Below, one piece after another: positions 1-8,803 of a stretch of DNA of 40,495 nt. Source of the DNA: an uncultured Planctomycetaceae bacterium (GTDB taxonomy: Bacteria > Planctomycetota > Planctomycetia > Planctomycetales > Planctomycetaceae); NCBI GenBank assembly GCA_903861195.1, contig CAIOTJ010000522.1:1-40495 (forward strand), written 5' to 3'. The position numbers and the translations under genes were made by a program. Below the pieces are notes generated by a model. The model ran no database searches. It was not told the DNA's origin and saw nothing but the letters and a program-made list of their open reading frames with translations. The stretch's first letter is position 1. Each line of letters begins with the position of its first letter.

Positions 1-816
1 CTGGGAGCGATTCGTGAAGTCCACGCCTGGACGAAGCGCCCCACCTGGCCCCTGGGGCCGGGGCCTCGGCCCGCTGCGGCACCAGTCCCCGACCATCTCA
101 ACTGGGACCTGTTCCTCGGCCCTGCTCCCCACCGCGATTTCGCCCCTGTCGCCTATCACCCCGGCGCGTGGCGCGGCTGGTGGGACTTTGGTTCCGGAGC
201 CCTGGGGGATCAAGGCTGCCAACTGCTCGATCTTCCATTTCGGACATTGGATTTACGGGACCCCACTCGGATCGCCGCCGCCCATTCGGGCCATGATTCT
301 GAACGCTACCCGGCCTGGTCGGTCATCCGGTACGACTTTCCTCAACGAGGAGAGCGAGCCCCTGTGCGCGTCTTCTGGTACGACGGCGGGAAGCGTCCCT
401 CCCGGGAATTGTTCCTCGGGCGCCCCGTGCCCGCCAGTGGGGTGCTGATCGTCGGTGAGCGAGATTCCCTGTGGGTCAGGGAAGAGCCCAATTTGGAATT
501 TTTGCTGCTGCATGAAGGGGCGAATCCGGGGCCGGAACCCGGGGCAAACGAATCGGTCGAGGGGTTGGCCGAGGGGTTGTTTGACGAATGGATTCAAGCC
601 ATCCGGGGCGGTCCGCCAGCCTCGTCCGACTTTGCAACTCTTGGTGGTCCCTTGTCAGAAAGCGTTCTGTTGGGGAATCTTGCAGTCTGGGTGGGTCAAG
701 CCCCCGGTCAGGAGGGAAAGATTGTCGAGTGGGATTCCGCTTCACAATCGAGCCCAAATCTTCCCGAGTTGACCCCCCTGATCCAGCGGCCCATTCGTGA
801 GGGTTGGCGGCTGTAG
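1..816 (+). CDS. Gfo/Idh/MocA family oxidoreductase, C-terminal part (5' end outside window)
   Basis: The frame is open from the first base and ends at a TGA at 816, so only the last 271 residues are visible and the NAD-binding Rossmann domain lies to the left of the window. The visible part starts with an 'IREVHAWTKRPTWP'-type strand, continues with 'PDHLNWDLFLGPAP' and then WRGWWDFG..ALGDQGCQ. This arrangement is typical of the large planctomycete group of secreted or cytoplasmic Gfo/Idh/MocA dehydrogenases. The C-terminus ends with 'LIQRPIREGW', the usual tail of that group ('...YR.GW'). Such enzymes oxidise or isomerise sugars, inositols or related polyols with NAD(P); the substrate cannot be told from this fragment. 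An internal ATG at 247 is not the start, because the conserved motifs lie upstream of it. Family assignment is confident, substrate unknown. Confidence 0.88.
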   Translation: MGAIREVHAWTKRPTWPLGPGPRPAAAPVPDHLNWDLFLGPAPHRDFAPVAYHPGAWRGWWDFGSGALGDQGCQLLDLPFRTLDLRDPTRIAAAHSGHDSERYPAWSVIRYDFPQRGERAPVRVFWYDGGKRPSRELFLGRPVPASGVLIVGERDSLWVREEPNLEFLLLHEGANPGPEPGANESVEGLAEGLFDEWIQAIRGGPPASSDFATLGGPLSESVLLGNLAVWVGQAPGQEGKIVEWDSASQSSPNLPELTPLIQRPIREGWRL

Positions 817-918
817 GCTGAGGACGGTGCTCTGCCTCCCCTTCCGACCGAAGCGTTCCGGAAACGGGCTGGGCACCACCAGACACCACGCTCTGTTTGT
901 ACTTTGACGGATTCACTC

Positions 919-1302
919 ATGTCTCAACCTTGGCGGGTTCGGGGAGTTCGCGGGGCCACCACGGCCTCCGAAAACACCCGGGAAGCCGTGCTCGAAGCGA
1001 CTCGCGAACTTCTTCAGGAAGTTCTGCGGGTCAATGAAATCCACGATGCCGAAGACATTGCGTCGATCCTGTTCACGACCACTCCCGACCTGACGGCCAC
1101 GTTTCCAGCGGAGGCCGCGCGGGAGATCGGTCTGCAACTGGTGCCTCTGCTGTGCGCGTCGGAGATCGCCGTCCCCGCGCGCCTGCCTCGGTGCGTACGA
1201 ATCCTGCTGCACCTGAACACAACGAAATCGCTCAAAGACATCGTGCATGTCTACCTGCGGGACGCCAAGTCCCTGCGGCCCGACATCCACAGTGCCCAAT
1301 AG
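919..1302 (+). CDS. aroH: Chorismate mutase, AroH type
   Basis: This 127-residue protein matches the monofunctional trimeric chorismate mutase of the Bacillus AroH family, which converts chorismate to prephenate for phenylalanine and tyrosine synthesis in the cytoplasm. The N-terminus carries VRGVRGATT, matching the AroH 'RGIRGATT' motif with its substrate-binding Arg. [15 protein letters not shown] block follows, then the catalytic-region Glu in 'CASEIAVP', the Arg in 'CVRILLH' and the Tyr in 'HVYLRDAK'. All the residues known to hold chorismate in this family therefore have counterparts. Length is normal (family about 120-127). I chose ATG at 919; an in-frame TTG at 904 would add five unconserved residues. 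No clear Shine-Dalgarno sequence is visible. It stands alone between the oxidoreductase fragment and a convergent gene. Confidence 0.93.
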   Translation: MSQPWRVRGVRGATTASENTREAVLEATRELLQEVLRVNEIHDAEDIASILFTTTPDLTATFPAEAAREIGLQLVPLLCASEIAVPARLPRCVRILLHLNTTKSLKDIVHVYLRDAKSLRPDIHSAQ

Positions 1303-1485
1303 GCACGTTTCCCCTTGGTTCCCGGGTCTGTCGAGGGCGGGGGCGGCGAGCGGATTGCGTTGCTCGACAGCCGAATTTGGCCCCCGCGACAGCCTGGTTC
1401 CGATGGCAACGGGCGTGGACGACTGGGGCGCAACCCGCCCGGGCGGCAGGGTGGTTGGAACGAACTCGATGTGAGTCGTTCCTTT

Positions 1486-2661
1486 TCAGTCCTCCGGAGA
1501 CTTCTGCTGCTGCCGCCGCAATTCGGTGGATGAGAGGTCGCACCGGAATTCCTCTTCGGTCAGCCCCTCAAAAAGTCCCTGAAATTCCTGCGGAATTGGC
1601 AACTGCTCCAGGGAGACATAGCGTCCTTCCTGACTTCGACCGGCCACCAGAAATCGGCACCCGTGCCGGCGGATACCCGCGAGAGATTCGCTCATAGCCC
1701 GGGGATCGCCGCCATAGTACTTCGGATCGACCAGTCGTGCGGCCGTGTCGGCCCCAACCACGAAGACCATTCCGGGCAAAACCTCCGCCTTCTGGGCGAA
1801 CAAGGGTGCCCGCGTCAAGACAACCTGTTCCCCCTCAAATTGACCACAACGGTCGGCCAGCGTGATCAGGTCGAGGGGCGGCTTGTCGACGTTGATTGTC
1901 GAGATCTCCCAAGCCACGGGCCCCCCCAGTCGACGGGCGGCGATCGCCTGAAGCTGTCGATGTCCTGCATGCACGGGGTTGAAAGAGCCAGGAAAGACCC
2001 CCCGGATGCCGAGGAACGGATGCGCGTCGCCGGGCTTGGCTCCCCGTCGCCAAACCACCGCCCGCGATTGCTCAAGCAGTTCTCGCTCGAGCGGATCGGC
2101 TTCGATGCGGCGTTCTTCATAACGATCGGCCCCCGCACGCAATTCAATGCAGGGGGGTTCGATCCCCAGTTGATCGGCTAACAGCGACAGCAGGAGATCG
2201 CCCACGAGGCGTTCCTCCTCCCCCCGGTTCCGCAGACCTTTGGTCAAAGTCACCGAAACCGCATGCGAAGCCCGGGAAGAATGCGCGGCCAGATGGCACC
2301 GATGATCTCCCTTTTTGGGGCGATCACTCACCAGGGCGCAAGTGCCGGCCAACCCCAGCCAGACAGCACTCGGTGAGGGCTCGGCGGGTAACCCAGCATC
2401 GCATTGGCGGGCCCGACGCTCGGCCACCGCCGCCATACCGAGGGCTGTTGCGCGACTGCAGGCCTGCTCGGGCGGACGACCCAGCCACTCGGTCAAGGCG
2501 GCCGGCGTGTAGGGGACCCGTCCTTCCAGCAGACTGCGGGAGCCCCCCGGAACCTCCAGGAGTCGACCGAGCATCCCCGCGCCCCCCCCCGTGACACTGA
2601 CCACCATCCGGACGCCCGAATGATGGATGCGTCGAATCGTTTCGGTCCAAACGAGATCCAT
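1486..2661 (-). CDS. CinA-like (NMN amidase) domain fused to NadD-like nucleotidyltransferase domain
   Basis: The protein, 391 residues from this start, has two recognisable halves. The N-terminal half has VSVTGGGAGMLGRLL followed by an 'EVPGGSRSLLEGRVPYT' segment and later 'GLAGTCALVSDRPKKGDH'. This is the fold of the CinA C-terminal / PncC amidase family, which deamidates nicotinamide mononucleotide; the Ser of the 'SxTGG' motif is kept. The C-terminal half begins GVFPGSFNPVHAGH, a nucleotidyltransferase HxGH signature, and ends with SSTELRRQ, matching the 'ISSTxxR' motif of NadD-type adenylyltransferases. A bifunctional NAD salvage enzyme (NMN to NaMN to NaAD) is the inferred role; activity is not proven. 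The start is uncertain: ATG 2661 places the first helix directly before the amidase motif, while ATG 2670, ATG 2691 (with an AGGGAG about 11 nt upstream) and GTG 2721 are alternatives. It is divergent from the M16 peptidase gene. Confidence 0.75.
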   Translation of the reverse strand: MDLVWTETIRRIHHSGVRMVVSVTGGGAGMLGRLLEVPGGSRSLLEGRVPYTPAALTEWLGRPPEQACSRATALGMAAVAERRARQCDAGLPAEPSPSAVWLGLAGTCALVSDRPKKGDHRCHLAAHSSRASHAVSVTLTKGLRNRGEEERLVGDLLLSLLADQLGIEPPCIELRAGADRYEERRIEADPLERELLEQSRAVVWRRGAKPGDAHPFLGIRGVFPGSFNPVHAGHRQLQAIAARRLGGPVAWEISTINVDKPPLDLITLADRCGQFEGEQVVLTRAPLFAQKAEVLPGMVFVVGADTAARLVDPKYYGGDPRAMSESLAGIRRHGCRFLVAGRSQEGRYVSLEQLPIPQEFQGLFEGLTEEEFRCDLSSTELRRQQQKSPED

Positions 2662-2862
2662 GGTGTCCATCGAAGGCGAAAAACCAGTCATTCCCGGTAC
2701 GACTCCCTGGAAGACAAACACAGCAACCTTCGCTCACTGTGGCATGAGAACCCAACAAACGCCAGCACAGCTCCGGAGATGCTGTGGTTGTCTTCCGGAG
2801 GTCGCTTGAAGACAATCTCGAGAGAGGAAGCGGTCTGCAAGTCTGTCCAGGAGCCTGAGTTC

Positions 2863-5607
2863 ATGTTTCGTATGCTGCGGGGCCTGTGGTGCGGCGTCAT
2901 CGCGCTGGGTCTTTGGAATCACGTTCCCACCATCGCGCCAGCCGCAGAAACTCCCCCGGAGATTGAAGAGGTCACTTCGATCGAGGGAATCACCGAGTAC
3001 CGTCTGCCCAACGGCCTGCGGGTCTTGTTACTGCCTGACGATTCCAAGCCAACGGTCACCGTGAACATCACCTACTTCGTCGGTTCGCGGCACGAGGGTT
3101 ATGGAGAAGCGGGCATGGCCCACCTGCTGGAGCATCTGCTGTTCAAGGGGACCCCCAACCATCCGAATATTCCAGCGGCGTTCAAAGAGCGGGGCGGAGA
3201 CTTCAACGGCACAACGTGGTACGACCGCACGAACTATTTCGAGACCTTTCCGGCTTCCCCCGAGAACCTCGAATTCGCCCTGCGACTTGAAGCCGACCGG
3301 ATGCTGAACAGCCATGTCTCCGAAGCCGATTTGAAGTCGGAAATGACCGTGGTTCGGAATGAATTCGAGATGGGTGAGAACAGTCCGCAGGGAGTGCTCT
3401 CTCAGCGGATGCTGGCCACATCGTTCGAGTGGCACAATTACGGCAAGTCGACAATCGGGAATCGCAGCGACATCGAGCGGGTACCGATTGGGGCATTGCA
3501 GGGCTTCTACCGCCGTCACTACCAACCCGACAACGCCCTGCTGATTGTCGCGGGCAAGTTCGATCCCAGCGCCGCACTGGCGCTCGTTGAGCGGTATTAC
3601 GCCCCATTGCAATCCAGTGGTGCGGCCCGTGAGGCGACGTACACCGAGGAACCCCCTCAGGACGGCGAGCGAAGTGTGCGGCTGCGACGGGTTGGTTCGA
3701 CTCCGCTGGCGGGCGTGGTCTATCACATTCCCGCCGGAGGACATGAGGAGTTTCCCGCGGTTGAGGTCCTGCAGCGAATCCTGACCACCGAGGTTTCTGG
3801 CCGGCTCTACAAGTCACTGGTGCAAACGCGCCTGGCGGCGGACGTCGGCGGGATGACCTATTCGCTGCATGATCCGGGGGTGATCGAAATCATGACCCAG
3901 GCCGCCGGGGCGACAACGGGCCCTCAACTGCTCGCGGCCATGCTGGCAACAATCGATGAAACGGCGGCGAACGGTGTAAAAGAGGACGAAGTCGGGCGTG
4001 TGAAGGCGGCCTTGCTGAAAGAGCGTGAACTGACCGCCGCCGACAGCAAGCAATTGGCCATTCAACTCAGCGAATGGGCCGCCCAGGGAGATTGGAGGCT
4101 CTACTTTCTCCATCGCGATCGACTGGAGTCCTTGACCGCCGAACAAGTCTCGGCGGCCGCCGCGAAGTATCTGAAATCCGACAACCGGACGGTGGGACTG
4201 TTCGAGCCGACCGCCTCTCCCGACCGCACGCGGGTTCCCCAGGTGGCCTCGCTGCGCCAGGTTTTGGAGGGATACCGCGGCCGGGAGGACGTGAGCGCGG
4301 GCGAGCAGTTCGACGCCAGTCCCGCCAACATCGACGCGCGGACCGAGTTGGTGACCCTGCGCTCGGGGATCAAGGGGGCCCTGCTGGCCAAGCAAACCCG
4401 CGGGAACACCGTGGTGATCAAGCTGACCCTGCGGTACGGCAGCCTGTCGAGCCTGAAGGAACAGCGGTTGGCGGCCGAGTTGCTTCCGGAAATGCTGCTG
4501 CGCGGAACCAAGGCCTTGGATCGGCAACAGCTGACGGATGAGCTGGATCGCCTGCGGGCCGAAGTGTCGGCCTCGGGACGCCCCGGCGAGTTGATCTTCA
4601 CAATTCAGGCGCGGAGACAGACACTGCCGGCGGTGCTGGCCTTGATTCGCCAGATGCTGCGCGAGCCCACTTTGCCGGCTGAAGAACTCGACCTGCTGCG
4701 GCAGAGCAAGCTGGCGGAACTCGAAGAGGCCCAGACCGAGCCCAACGCTCTGGCAATGTTGGCCATCCGCCAGCACCTGGCCCCCTACCCTGCCGACGAT
4801 CCTCGACATGTTCCAGATATTGCGGCTGAAATCGCCGGATTGAAAGAGATCAAGGTCGCCGATCTGCAGCGGCTCTACCAGCGGTTTCTGGGAGGGACCC
4901 AAGGGGAACTGGTGGCTGTTGGAGACTTTGAACGGGACACTCTCGTCAGTGCGCTGGAGAGCCTGCTGGAAGGGTGGAAATCTGTCGAGCCCCAGGCGCG
5001 GATCGATCGCTCGGCACCCACGGGAATTCCCGGGGGAAACCGCCAGATCAACACCCCCGACAAGGAAAATGCCATCTATCTGGCGGCCCAGGTGCTGCCC
5101 CTCAAAGACAGCGATCCCGACTACGCCCCTCTGGAACTGGGCAACTTCATCCTGGGGGGCGGAGGGCTCTCCTCCCGTTTGGCCGACCGCGTGCGGCAAA
5201 AAGAAGGTCTGTCCTACGGCGTGGCTTCGATGCTGCAATCTTCGGCAGTCGATCAACGGTCGGTCCAGATGGTGTATGCGATTTCCAATCCCGCCAATAT
5301 GTCACGGACATCGGTGGTCATTGGGGAGGAGTTGGAACGACTGGTTGCGGAAGGGATTCCCCCCGAAGAACTGGCCAGTGCCAAACAGGGTTGGCTGCAG
5401 GAACAGCAGGTGGCCCGGTCCAATGACCTCATGCTGGCGAATGAACTGTCGAATAACCTCCAGGCGGGACGGACCATGCAGGCCCAAGCCGATCTCGAAT
5501 CCCGGATTGCGCAGTTGAAACCCGAGGTGGTGATTCAGACGATGAAGCGTCGACTGGATTGGAAGAAACTGTTCATTGTCACGGCGGGAGATTTTGAAAA
5601 GAAATGA
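2863..5607 (+). CDS. Secreted M16 family zinc peptidase (insulinase-like)
   Basis: This 914-residue two-unit M16 peptidase starts with a probable signal peptide (basic MFRMLRG, hydrophobic core, Ala-rich end near residue 28). The first unit has the inverted zinc motif HLLEH at residues 87-91, with the Glu of 'VRNEFE' (E167) 76 residues later as the expected third ligand. The second unit, from about residue 495, repeats the fold (LTLRYGSLSSLKEQRLA, then LLPEMLLRG) without a zinc motif, as is usual for the inactive half. It probably degrades peptides in the periplasm. ATG 2863 is preceded by CAGGAG about 9 nt upstream. The frame stays open back to 2404, but that extension would lie antisense to the neighbouring fusion gene and lacks any signal peptide, so it was discarded. 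Length agrees with two-domain pitrilysin relatives. Confidence 0.92.
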   Translation: MFRMLRGLWCGVIALGLWNHVPTIAPAAETPPEIEEVTSIEGITEYRLPNGLRVLLLPDDSKPTVTVNITYFVGSRHEGYGEAGMAHLLEHLLFKGTPNHPNIPAAFKERGGDFNGTTWYDRTNYFETFPASPENLEFALRLEADRMLNSHVSEADLKSEMTVVRNEFEMGENSPQGVLSQRMLATSFEWHNYGKSTIGNRSDIERVPIGALQGFYRRHYQPDNALLIVAGKFDPSAALALVERYYAPLQSSGAAREATYTEEPPQDGERSVRLRRVGSTPLAGVVYHIPAGGHEEFPAVEVLQRILTTEVSGRLYKSLVQTRLAADVGGMTYSLHDPGVIEIMTQAAGATTGPQLLAAMLATIDETAANGVKEDEVGRVKAALLKERELTAADSKQLAIQLSEWAAQGDWRLYFLHRDRLESLTAEQVSAAAAKYLKSDNRTVGLFEPTASPDRTRVPQVASLRQVLEGYRGREDVSAGEQFDASPANIDARTELVTLRSGIKGALLAKQTRGNTVVIKLTLRYGSLSSLKEQRLAAELLPEMLLRGTKALDRQQLTDELDRLRAEVSASGRPGELIFTIQARRQTLPAVLALIRQMLREPTLPAEELDLLRQSKLAELEEAQTEPNALAMLAIRQHLAPYPADDPRHVPDIAAEIAGLKEIKVADLQRLYQRFLGGTQGELVAVGDFERDTLVSALESLLEGWKSVEPQARIDRSAPTGIPGGNRQINTPDKENAIYLAAQVLPLKDSDPDYAPLELGNFILGGGGLSSRLADRVRQKEGLSYGVASMLQSSAVDQRSVQMVYAISNPANMSRTSVVIGEELERLVAEGIPPEELASAKQGWLQEQQVARSNDLMLANELSNNLQAGRTMQAQADLESRIAQLKPEVVIQTMKRRLDWKKLFIVTAGDFEKK

Positions 5608-5711
5608 ATCTGGCGGAGCCTCCAAGCCCGTCCGAGCCCCCTGTTTGGGAGTGGCGAATACATGCCCTTTTGTGCGGAATTCCGAGGATGTGCCTGCAGT
5701 CCACGACCGGT

Positions 5712-5759
5712 CCTCGGGACGACCGGGCCTCGGGACGACCGGGCCTCGGGACGACCGGG
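5712..5759. repeat. Tandem repeat, 3 perfect copies of a 16-bp unit
   Basis: The unit CCTCGGGACGACCGGG occurs three times head to tail without a mismatch (5712-5727, 5728-5743, 5744-5759). A partial copy (ACGACCGG) precedes it. It lies in non-coding sequence about 100 bp after the peptidase stop. Its function is unknown; such short GC-rich arrays can vary in copy number by slippage. Confidence 0.95.
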
Positions 5760-5940
5760 CAGCCTGCACGCTGAGCGGGGAGGGATGCCGCCCACCAAGG
5801 GACCCCGCATTTGGGAAAGTCAACCCTCACGCAGTGGTTCGCTCTTCCGTGGTGTGAACAGAGCCCGAGCCTTCTCGGTTCTAGAGGCTCGATTCTCGCA
5901 GACAGTGGAACCCCAGACGTGCATTCCTTCTTGAACCGTC

Positions 5941-5946
5941 TATAAT
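5941..5946 (+). promoter_or_regulatory. Possible -10 element of the ahcY promoter
   Basis: A perfect TATAAT lies 82 bp upstream of the ahcY ATG in an otherwise GC-rich gap. No good -35 hexamer sits 16-19 bp upstream; the TTGAAC at 5931 is far too close. A transcription start near 5953 is inferred only. Confidence 0.35.
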
Positions 5947-6027
5947 CTGCTGACTCCTGAAGTGGGGCCTGTGGATGTCACTCCAGCGGCCCTCGATTCT
6001 ACATTTCCTCCCGTTTTTGGAAGACAC

Positions 6028-7344
6028 ATGGCCACCGCCGAAGTCTCGACTCTCCCTTTCAAGGTCAAGGATCTCTCACTCGCGGAGTGGGGGCGGAAAG
6101 AAATTGAACTGGCCGAGAACGAGATGCCCGGGCTGATGGCCCTGCGGAAGAAGTACGGACCGTTGAAGCCTCTGGCGGGTGCCCGGATTGCCGGGTGTCT
6201 GCACATGACCATTCAGACCGCCGTGCTGATCGAAACTCTGATTGAACTGGGGGCCACTGTCCGGTGGTCGAGCTGCAACATTTTCTCGACCCAAGACCAC
6301 GCCGCCGCCGCGATCGCCGCCAGGAATATCCCGGTCTTCGCGTGGAAGGGGATGAATGATCAGGAGTTCGACTGGTGTATCGAACAGACCTTGATCTGGC
6401 CCGATGGCCAGCCTTTGAACATGATTCTGGACGATGGTGGCGACTTGACCATCATGGTCCACAACAAGTATCCCGAGCTGCTCTCGGGCATTCGGGGGAT
6501 TTCTGAAGAGACCACGACCGGCGTACACCGGCTCTACCAGATGCTCCGAGAAGGAAAGCTGGCTGTGCCAGCCATTAACGTCAACGATTCGGTCACCAAG
6601 AGCAAGTTCGACAATCTCTATGGTTGCCGCGAATCGCTGCTCGACGGCATCAAGCGGGCCACCGATGTGATGATTGCCGGGAAGATGGCGGTCGTCTGCG
6701 GTTATGGAGACGTGGGCAAGGGTTGCGCCCAGGCTTTGCAGAGCTTCGGCGCCCGCGTGGTCGTCACCGAGATTGATCCCATCAACGCCCTGCAGGCGGC
6801 GATGGAAGGCTTTCAAGTGACGCTGCTGGACGATGTTGCGGCTTCGGCCGATATTTTCGTCACCACCACTGGCTGTTGCGACATCATTCGTCCCGAGCAC
6901 CTCGACGCCATGAAGCATGAGGCGATCGTGTGCAACATTGGTCACTTCGACATTGAGATCGACATGGCGTATCTCAAGAATCGGAAGGACATTTCCAAGA
7001 TCAACATCAAGCCCCAGGTTGACAAGTTCGTCTATCCCAATGGGAAGGCGATCATCGTCCTGGCCGAAGGCCGTCTGGTGAATCTTGGCTGTGCCTCGGG
7101 ACATCCCTCGTTCGTCATGTCGAACAGCTTCACCAATCAGGTGCTGGCCCAGATCGCCCTGTGGGACAAGAAGGCCAAATTCGCGATTGGGGTCCATGTT
7201 CTGCCCAAGAAACTCGACGAGGAAGTGGCTCGGCTGCACCTCGACAAGCTGGGTGTGAAGCTGACCAAGCTCACTCCCAAGCAGGCTGAGTACCTGGGAA
7301 TTGAGGCCGAGGGCCCGTTCAAGCCCGAGCACTACCGCTACTAA
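6028..7344 (+). CDS. ahcY: Adenosylhomocysteinase (S-adenosylhomocysteine hydrolase)
   Basis: This 438-residue enzyme reversibly hydrolyses S-adenosylhomocysteine to adenosine and homocysteine, clearing the product inhibitor of methyltransferases in the cytoplasm. Hallmarks are '[15 protein letters not shown]' and '[15 protein letters not shown]' in the substrate domain, [13 protein letters not shown], and the NAD-binding loop GYGDVGKG at residues 225-232. The C-terminus ends with 'KPEHYRY', the conserved tail that reaches into the neighbouring subunit's cofactor site. Length fits the compact form without the extra segment of about 40 residues found in some lineages. ATG 6028 has GGAAG a few bases upstream; an in-frame upstream start at 5962 adds only unconserved sequence. 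A strong hairpin terminator follows the gene, so it is probably monocistronic. Confidence 0.97.
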   Translation: MATAEVSTLPFKVKDLSLAEWGRKEIELAENEMPGLMALRKKYGPLKPLAGARIAGCLHMTIQTAVLIETLIELGATVRWSSCNIFSTQDHAAAAIAARNIPVFAWKGMNDQEFDWCIEQTLIWPDGQPLNMILDDGGDLTIMVHNKYPELLSGIRGISEETTTGVHRLYQMLREGKLAVPAINVNDSVTKSKFDNLYGCRESLLDGIKRATDVMIAGKMAVVCGYGDVGKGCAQALQSFGARVVVTEIDPINALQAAMEGFQVTLLDDVAASADIFVTTTGCCDIIRPEHLDAMKHEAIVCNIGHFDIEIDMAYLKNRKDISKINIKPQVDKFVYPNGKAIIVLAEGRLVNLGCASGHPSFVMSNSFTNQVLAQIALWDKKAKFAIGVHVLPKKLDEEVARLHLDKLGVKLTKLTPKQAEYLGIEAEGPFKPEHYRY

Positions 7345-7353
7345 CTGAGCTTT

Positions 7354-7373
7354 CGCCCGGATTTGTGCGGGCG
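7354..7373 (+). other. Small hairpin just downstream of ahcY
   Basis: CGCCCG and CGGGCG form a perfect 6-bp stem with an 8-nt loop nine bases after the ahcY stop. There is no T-tract, so it probably stabilises the 3' end or acts together with the stronger terminator at 7396. Confidence 0.5.
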
Positions 7374-7395
7374 ACCTCAAGAAAAGTCGACTTTG

Positions 7396-7435
7396 GCAGC
7401 CGTCATCTCCACCATGATGACGGCTGCTTCTTTTT
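7396..7435 (+). terminator. Rho-independent terminator of ahcY
   Basis: GCAGCCGTCATC (7396-7407) pairs perfectly with GATGACGGCTGC (7416-7427) across an 8-nt loop, giving a 12-bp stem followed at once by TTCTTTTT. This is the clearest intrinsic terminator in the window and isolates ahcY from the downstream polymerase subunit gene. Confidence 0.93.
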
Positions 7436-7617
7436 GTGCCGGCCTCTCAGACAACGGCGCGACTGCCCGCGAATTCCATCAAGCCGCTTGTCACGACGAA
7501 GCCTGTGGGACTGGGATGCGGCCGCACCCAATGCGATAATTGGGAAGCGGGGAAGCGCAGCCGATCCGGTGTCGAGCCCCCCTCGCGACCATTGACTTAC
7601 GCCTCCTGGTCTCCCAC

Positions 7618-8706
7618 ATGCCCTGGTCCGATGTTCTGGGACACTCTGAACCGATCCGCCGCCTGAAGGCCAGTGCGGCGGCTGGCCGACTGGGGCAGGC
7701 TTACGCCTTCCTGGGCCCCTCTGGCATTGGCAAGCGGCACTGCGCGCTGGCCTTCGCCCAGGCACTTCTGTGCGAACAATCCGATGATCACGATCTCGAT
7801 GCCTGTGGTGTCTGCTCTGCATGTCAGCAGGTGACGGCACGGCAGCATCCCGACCTGCTGCTGGTCGATCTCCCCCCGGGGAAAGCAGAGCACCCGGTCT
7901 CCGCGTTCATCGGCGACAAGGACGAGCGCCGACGGGCTGGCCTGTGCTACGAGATTGCGCTGCACCCTCTCTTGGGCCGGCGCAAGGTCGCCCTCATCGA
8001 CGAGGCCGAGTCGCTCAACGAAGAGAGTGCCAACGCTCTGCTGAAGACACTCGAGGAACCCCCTGCCGGGGCCATCTTGATTCTGGTGGTCTCTGGCCAG
8101 GAACGCCTGTTGCCCACCATCCGTTCCCGCTGTCAATTGCTGACGTTTCAGCCCCTGCCCGCCCCCGTTCTCATCGAGTTGCTTCGCCGCAACCAGGAAT
8201 CTCAGGCTGCGGAAGATCTCGATTCGATCGCCACCCTGGCTGAGGGGAGCCTGGAAACCGCCAGACAATTGCTGGAACCCGAATTGCGTCGGCAGCGGCA
8301 GAGCCTCTACGAACAGCTGTCCCAACCAAGATTCGACAGCCTGCAATTGGCTGAATTTGCACGTGGTCTGGTAGAGACCGCCTCGTCGGCCCGGGCGGGC
8401 CAAAGGTCACATGCCGGATGGGTCATCCGGTTTTGTATCGAATTTTACCGTCAGGCGCTGTTGTCGTTGTCGAGGGGAACCGCCCCTCCCGGCGATTTTT
8501 CGCAGGTCACGCGGTTCGTCCAGGCGTTGACTGATCGCGCCCGGAACTCGGCGGCTGCCGAGGGGCCGCTGATCGACCGCACCGTGGATCTGCTCGAACG
8601 CTGCCTCCTGGCCGATCGGCAGATCGACGCCAATATCGCCCCGGCTGTCTGTTTGGAATCGCTGTTCGACGATCTGGGGAAGACCTTGAGACTTCCCTTG
8701 GTCTGA
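7618..8706 (+). CDS. holB: DNA polymerase III delta prime subunit (clamp loader)
   Basis: This 362-residue clamp-loader protein begins with 'PWSDVLGHSEPIRRLK', the usual delta prime/DnaX start. It then has a Walker A-like GPSGIGKRH (33-41), zinc-binding cysteines C52, C63, C66 and C69, a Walker B-like 'VALIDEAESLNEESANALLKTLEEPP', and TIRSRCQ, the sensor/Ser-Arg-Cys motif shared by clamp-loader subunits. Together with delta and DnaX it opens the sliding clamp and loads it onto DNA. The Walker A has Arg where Ser or Thr follows Lys in active ATPases, consistent with delta prime not hydrolysing ATP. ATG 7618 was chosen because the conserved start immediately follows; no Shine-Dalgarno is obvious. 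The open frame upstream to 7540 is unconserved. It is convergent with rlmB. Confidence 0.92.
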   Translation: MPWSDVLGHSEPIRRLKASAAAGRLGQAYAFLGPSGIGKRHCALAFAQALLCEQSDDHDLDACGVCSACQQVTARQHPDLLLVDLPPGKAEHPVSAFIGDKDERRRAGLCYEIALHPLLGRRKVALIDEAESLNEESANALLKTLEEPPAGAILILVVSGQERLLPTIRSRCQLLTFQPLPAPVLIELLRRNQESQAAEDLDSIATLAEGSLETARQLLEPELRRQRQSLYEQLSQPRFDSLQLAEFARGLVETASSARAGQRSHAGWVIRFCIEFYRQALLSLSRGTAPPGDFSQVTRFVQALTDRARNSAAAEGPLIDRTVDLLERCLLADRQIDANIAPAVCLESLFDDLGKTLRLPLV

Positions 8707-8803
8707 CGAAGCGTTATCGGCTCGGCCTGACCGCCCAAAGGAGAGTCCGGGGCACCGGTCCGCGAACCAGTTTCCCGGCCCAATCACCCGGCCACGATCC
8801 AAC

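Larger units (their letters stand above)
5608..6027. other. Intergenic region between M16 peptidase and ahcY
   Basis: These 420 bp hold no convincing gene. They contain the three-copy 16-bp tandem repeat (5712-5759), short GC-rich inverted repeats around 5862-5890 (GAGCC with GGCTC, CCGAG with CTCGG) and a TATAAT hexamer at 5941. I looked for an SAH or SAM riboswitch because ahcY follows, and saw no conserved core that I could recognise. Confidence 0.6.

Noticed and set aside
2404-2862. In-frame extension upstream of the M16 peptidase start
   Set aside because: It lies antisense to the CinA/NadD-like gene, is unconserved in character and would bury the signal peptide inside the protein.
3814-5256. 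Long open frame antisense to the M16 peptidase
   Set aside because: Explained by high-GC codon bias of the sense gene; Gln/Gly/Arg-rich with no recognisable family.
5860-6027. SAH riboswitch before ahcY
   Set aside because: Short inverted repeats are present but I could not identify the conserved SAH riboswitch core.
6076-7380. Long open frame antisense to ahcY
   Set aside because: Shadow of a strongly conserved gene; composition His/Asp/Gln-rich, no motifs.
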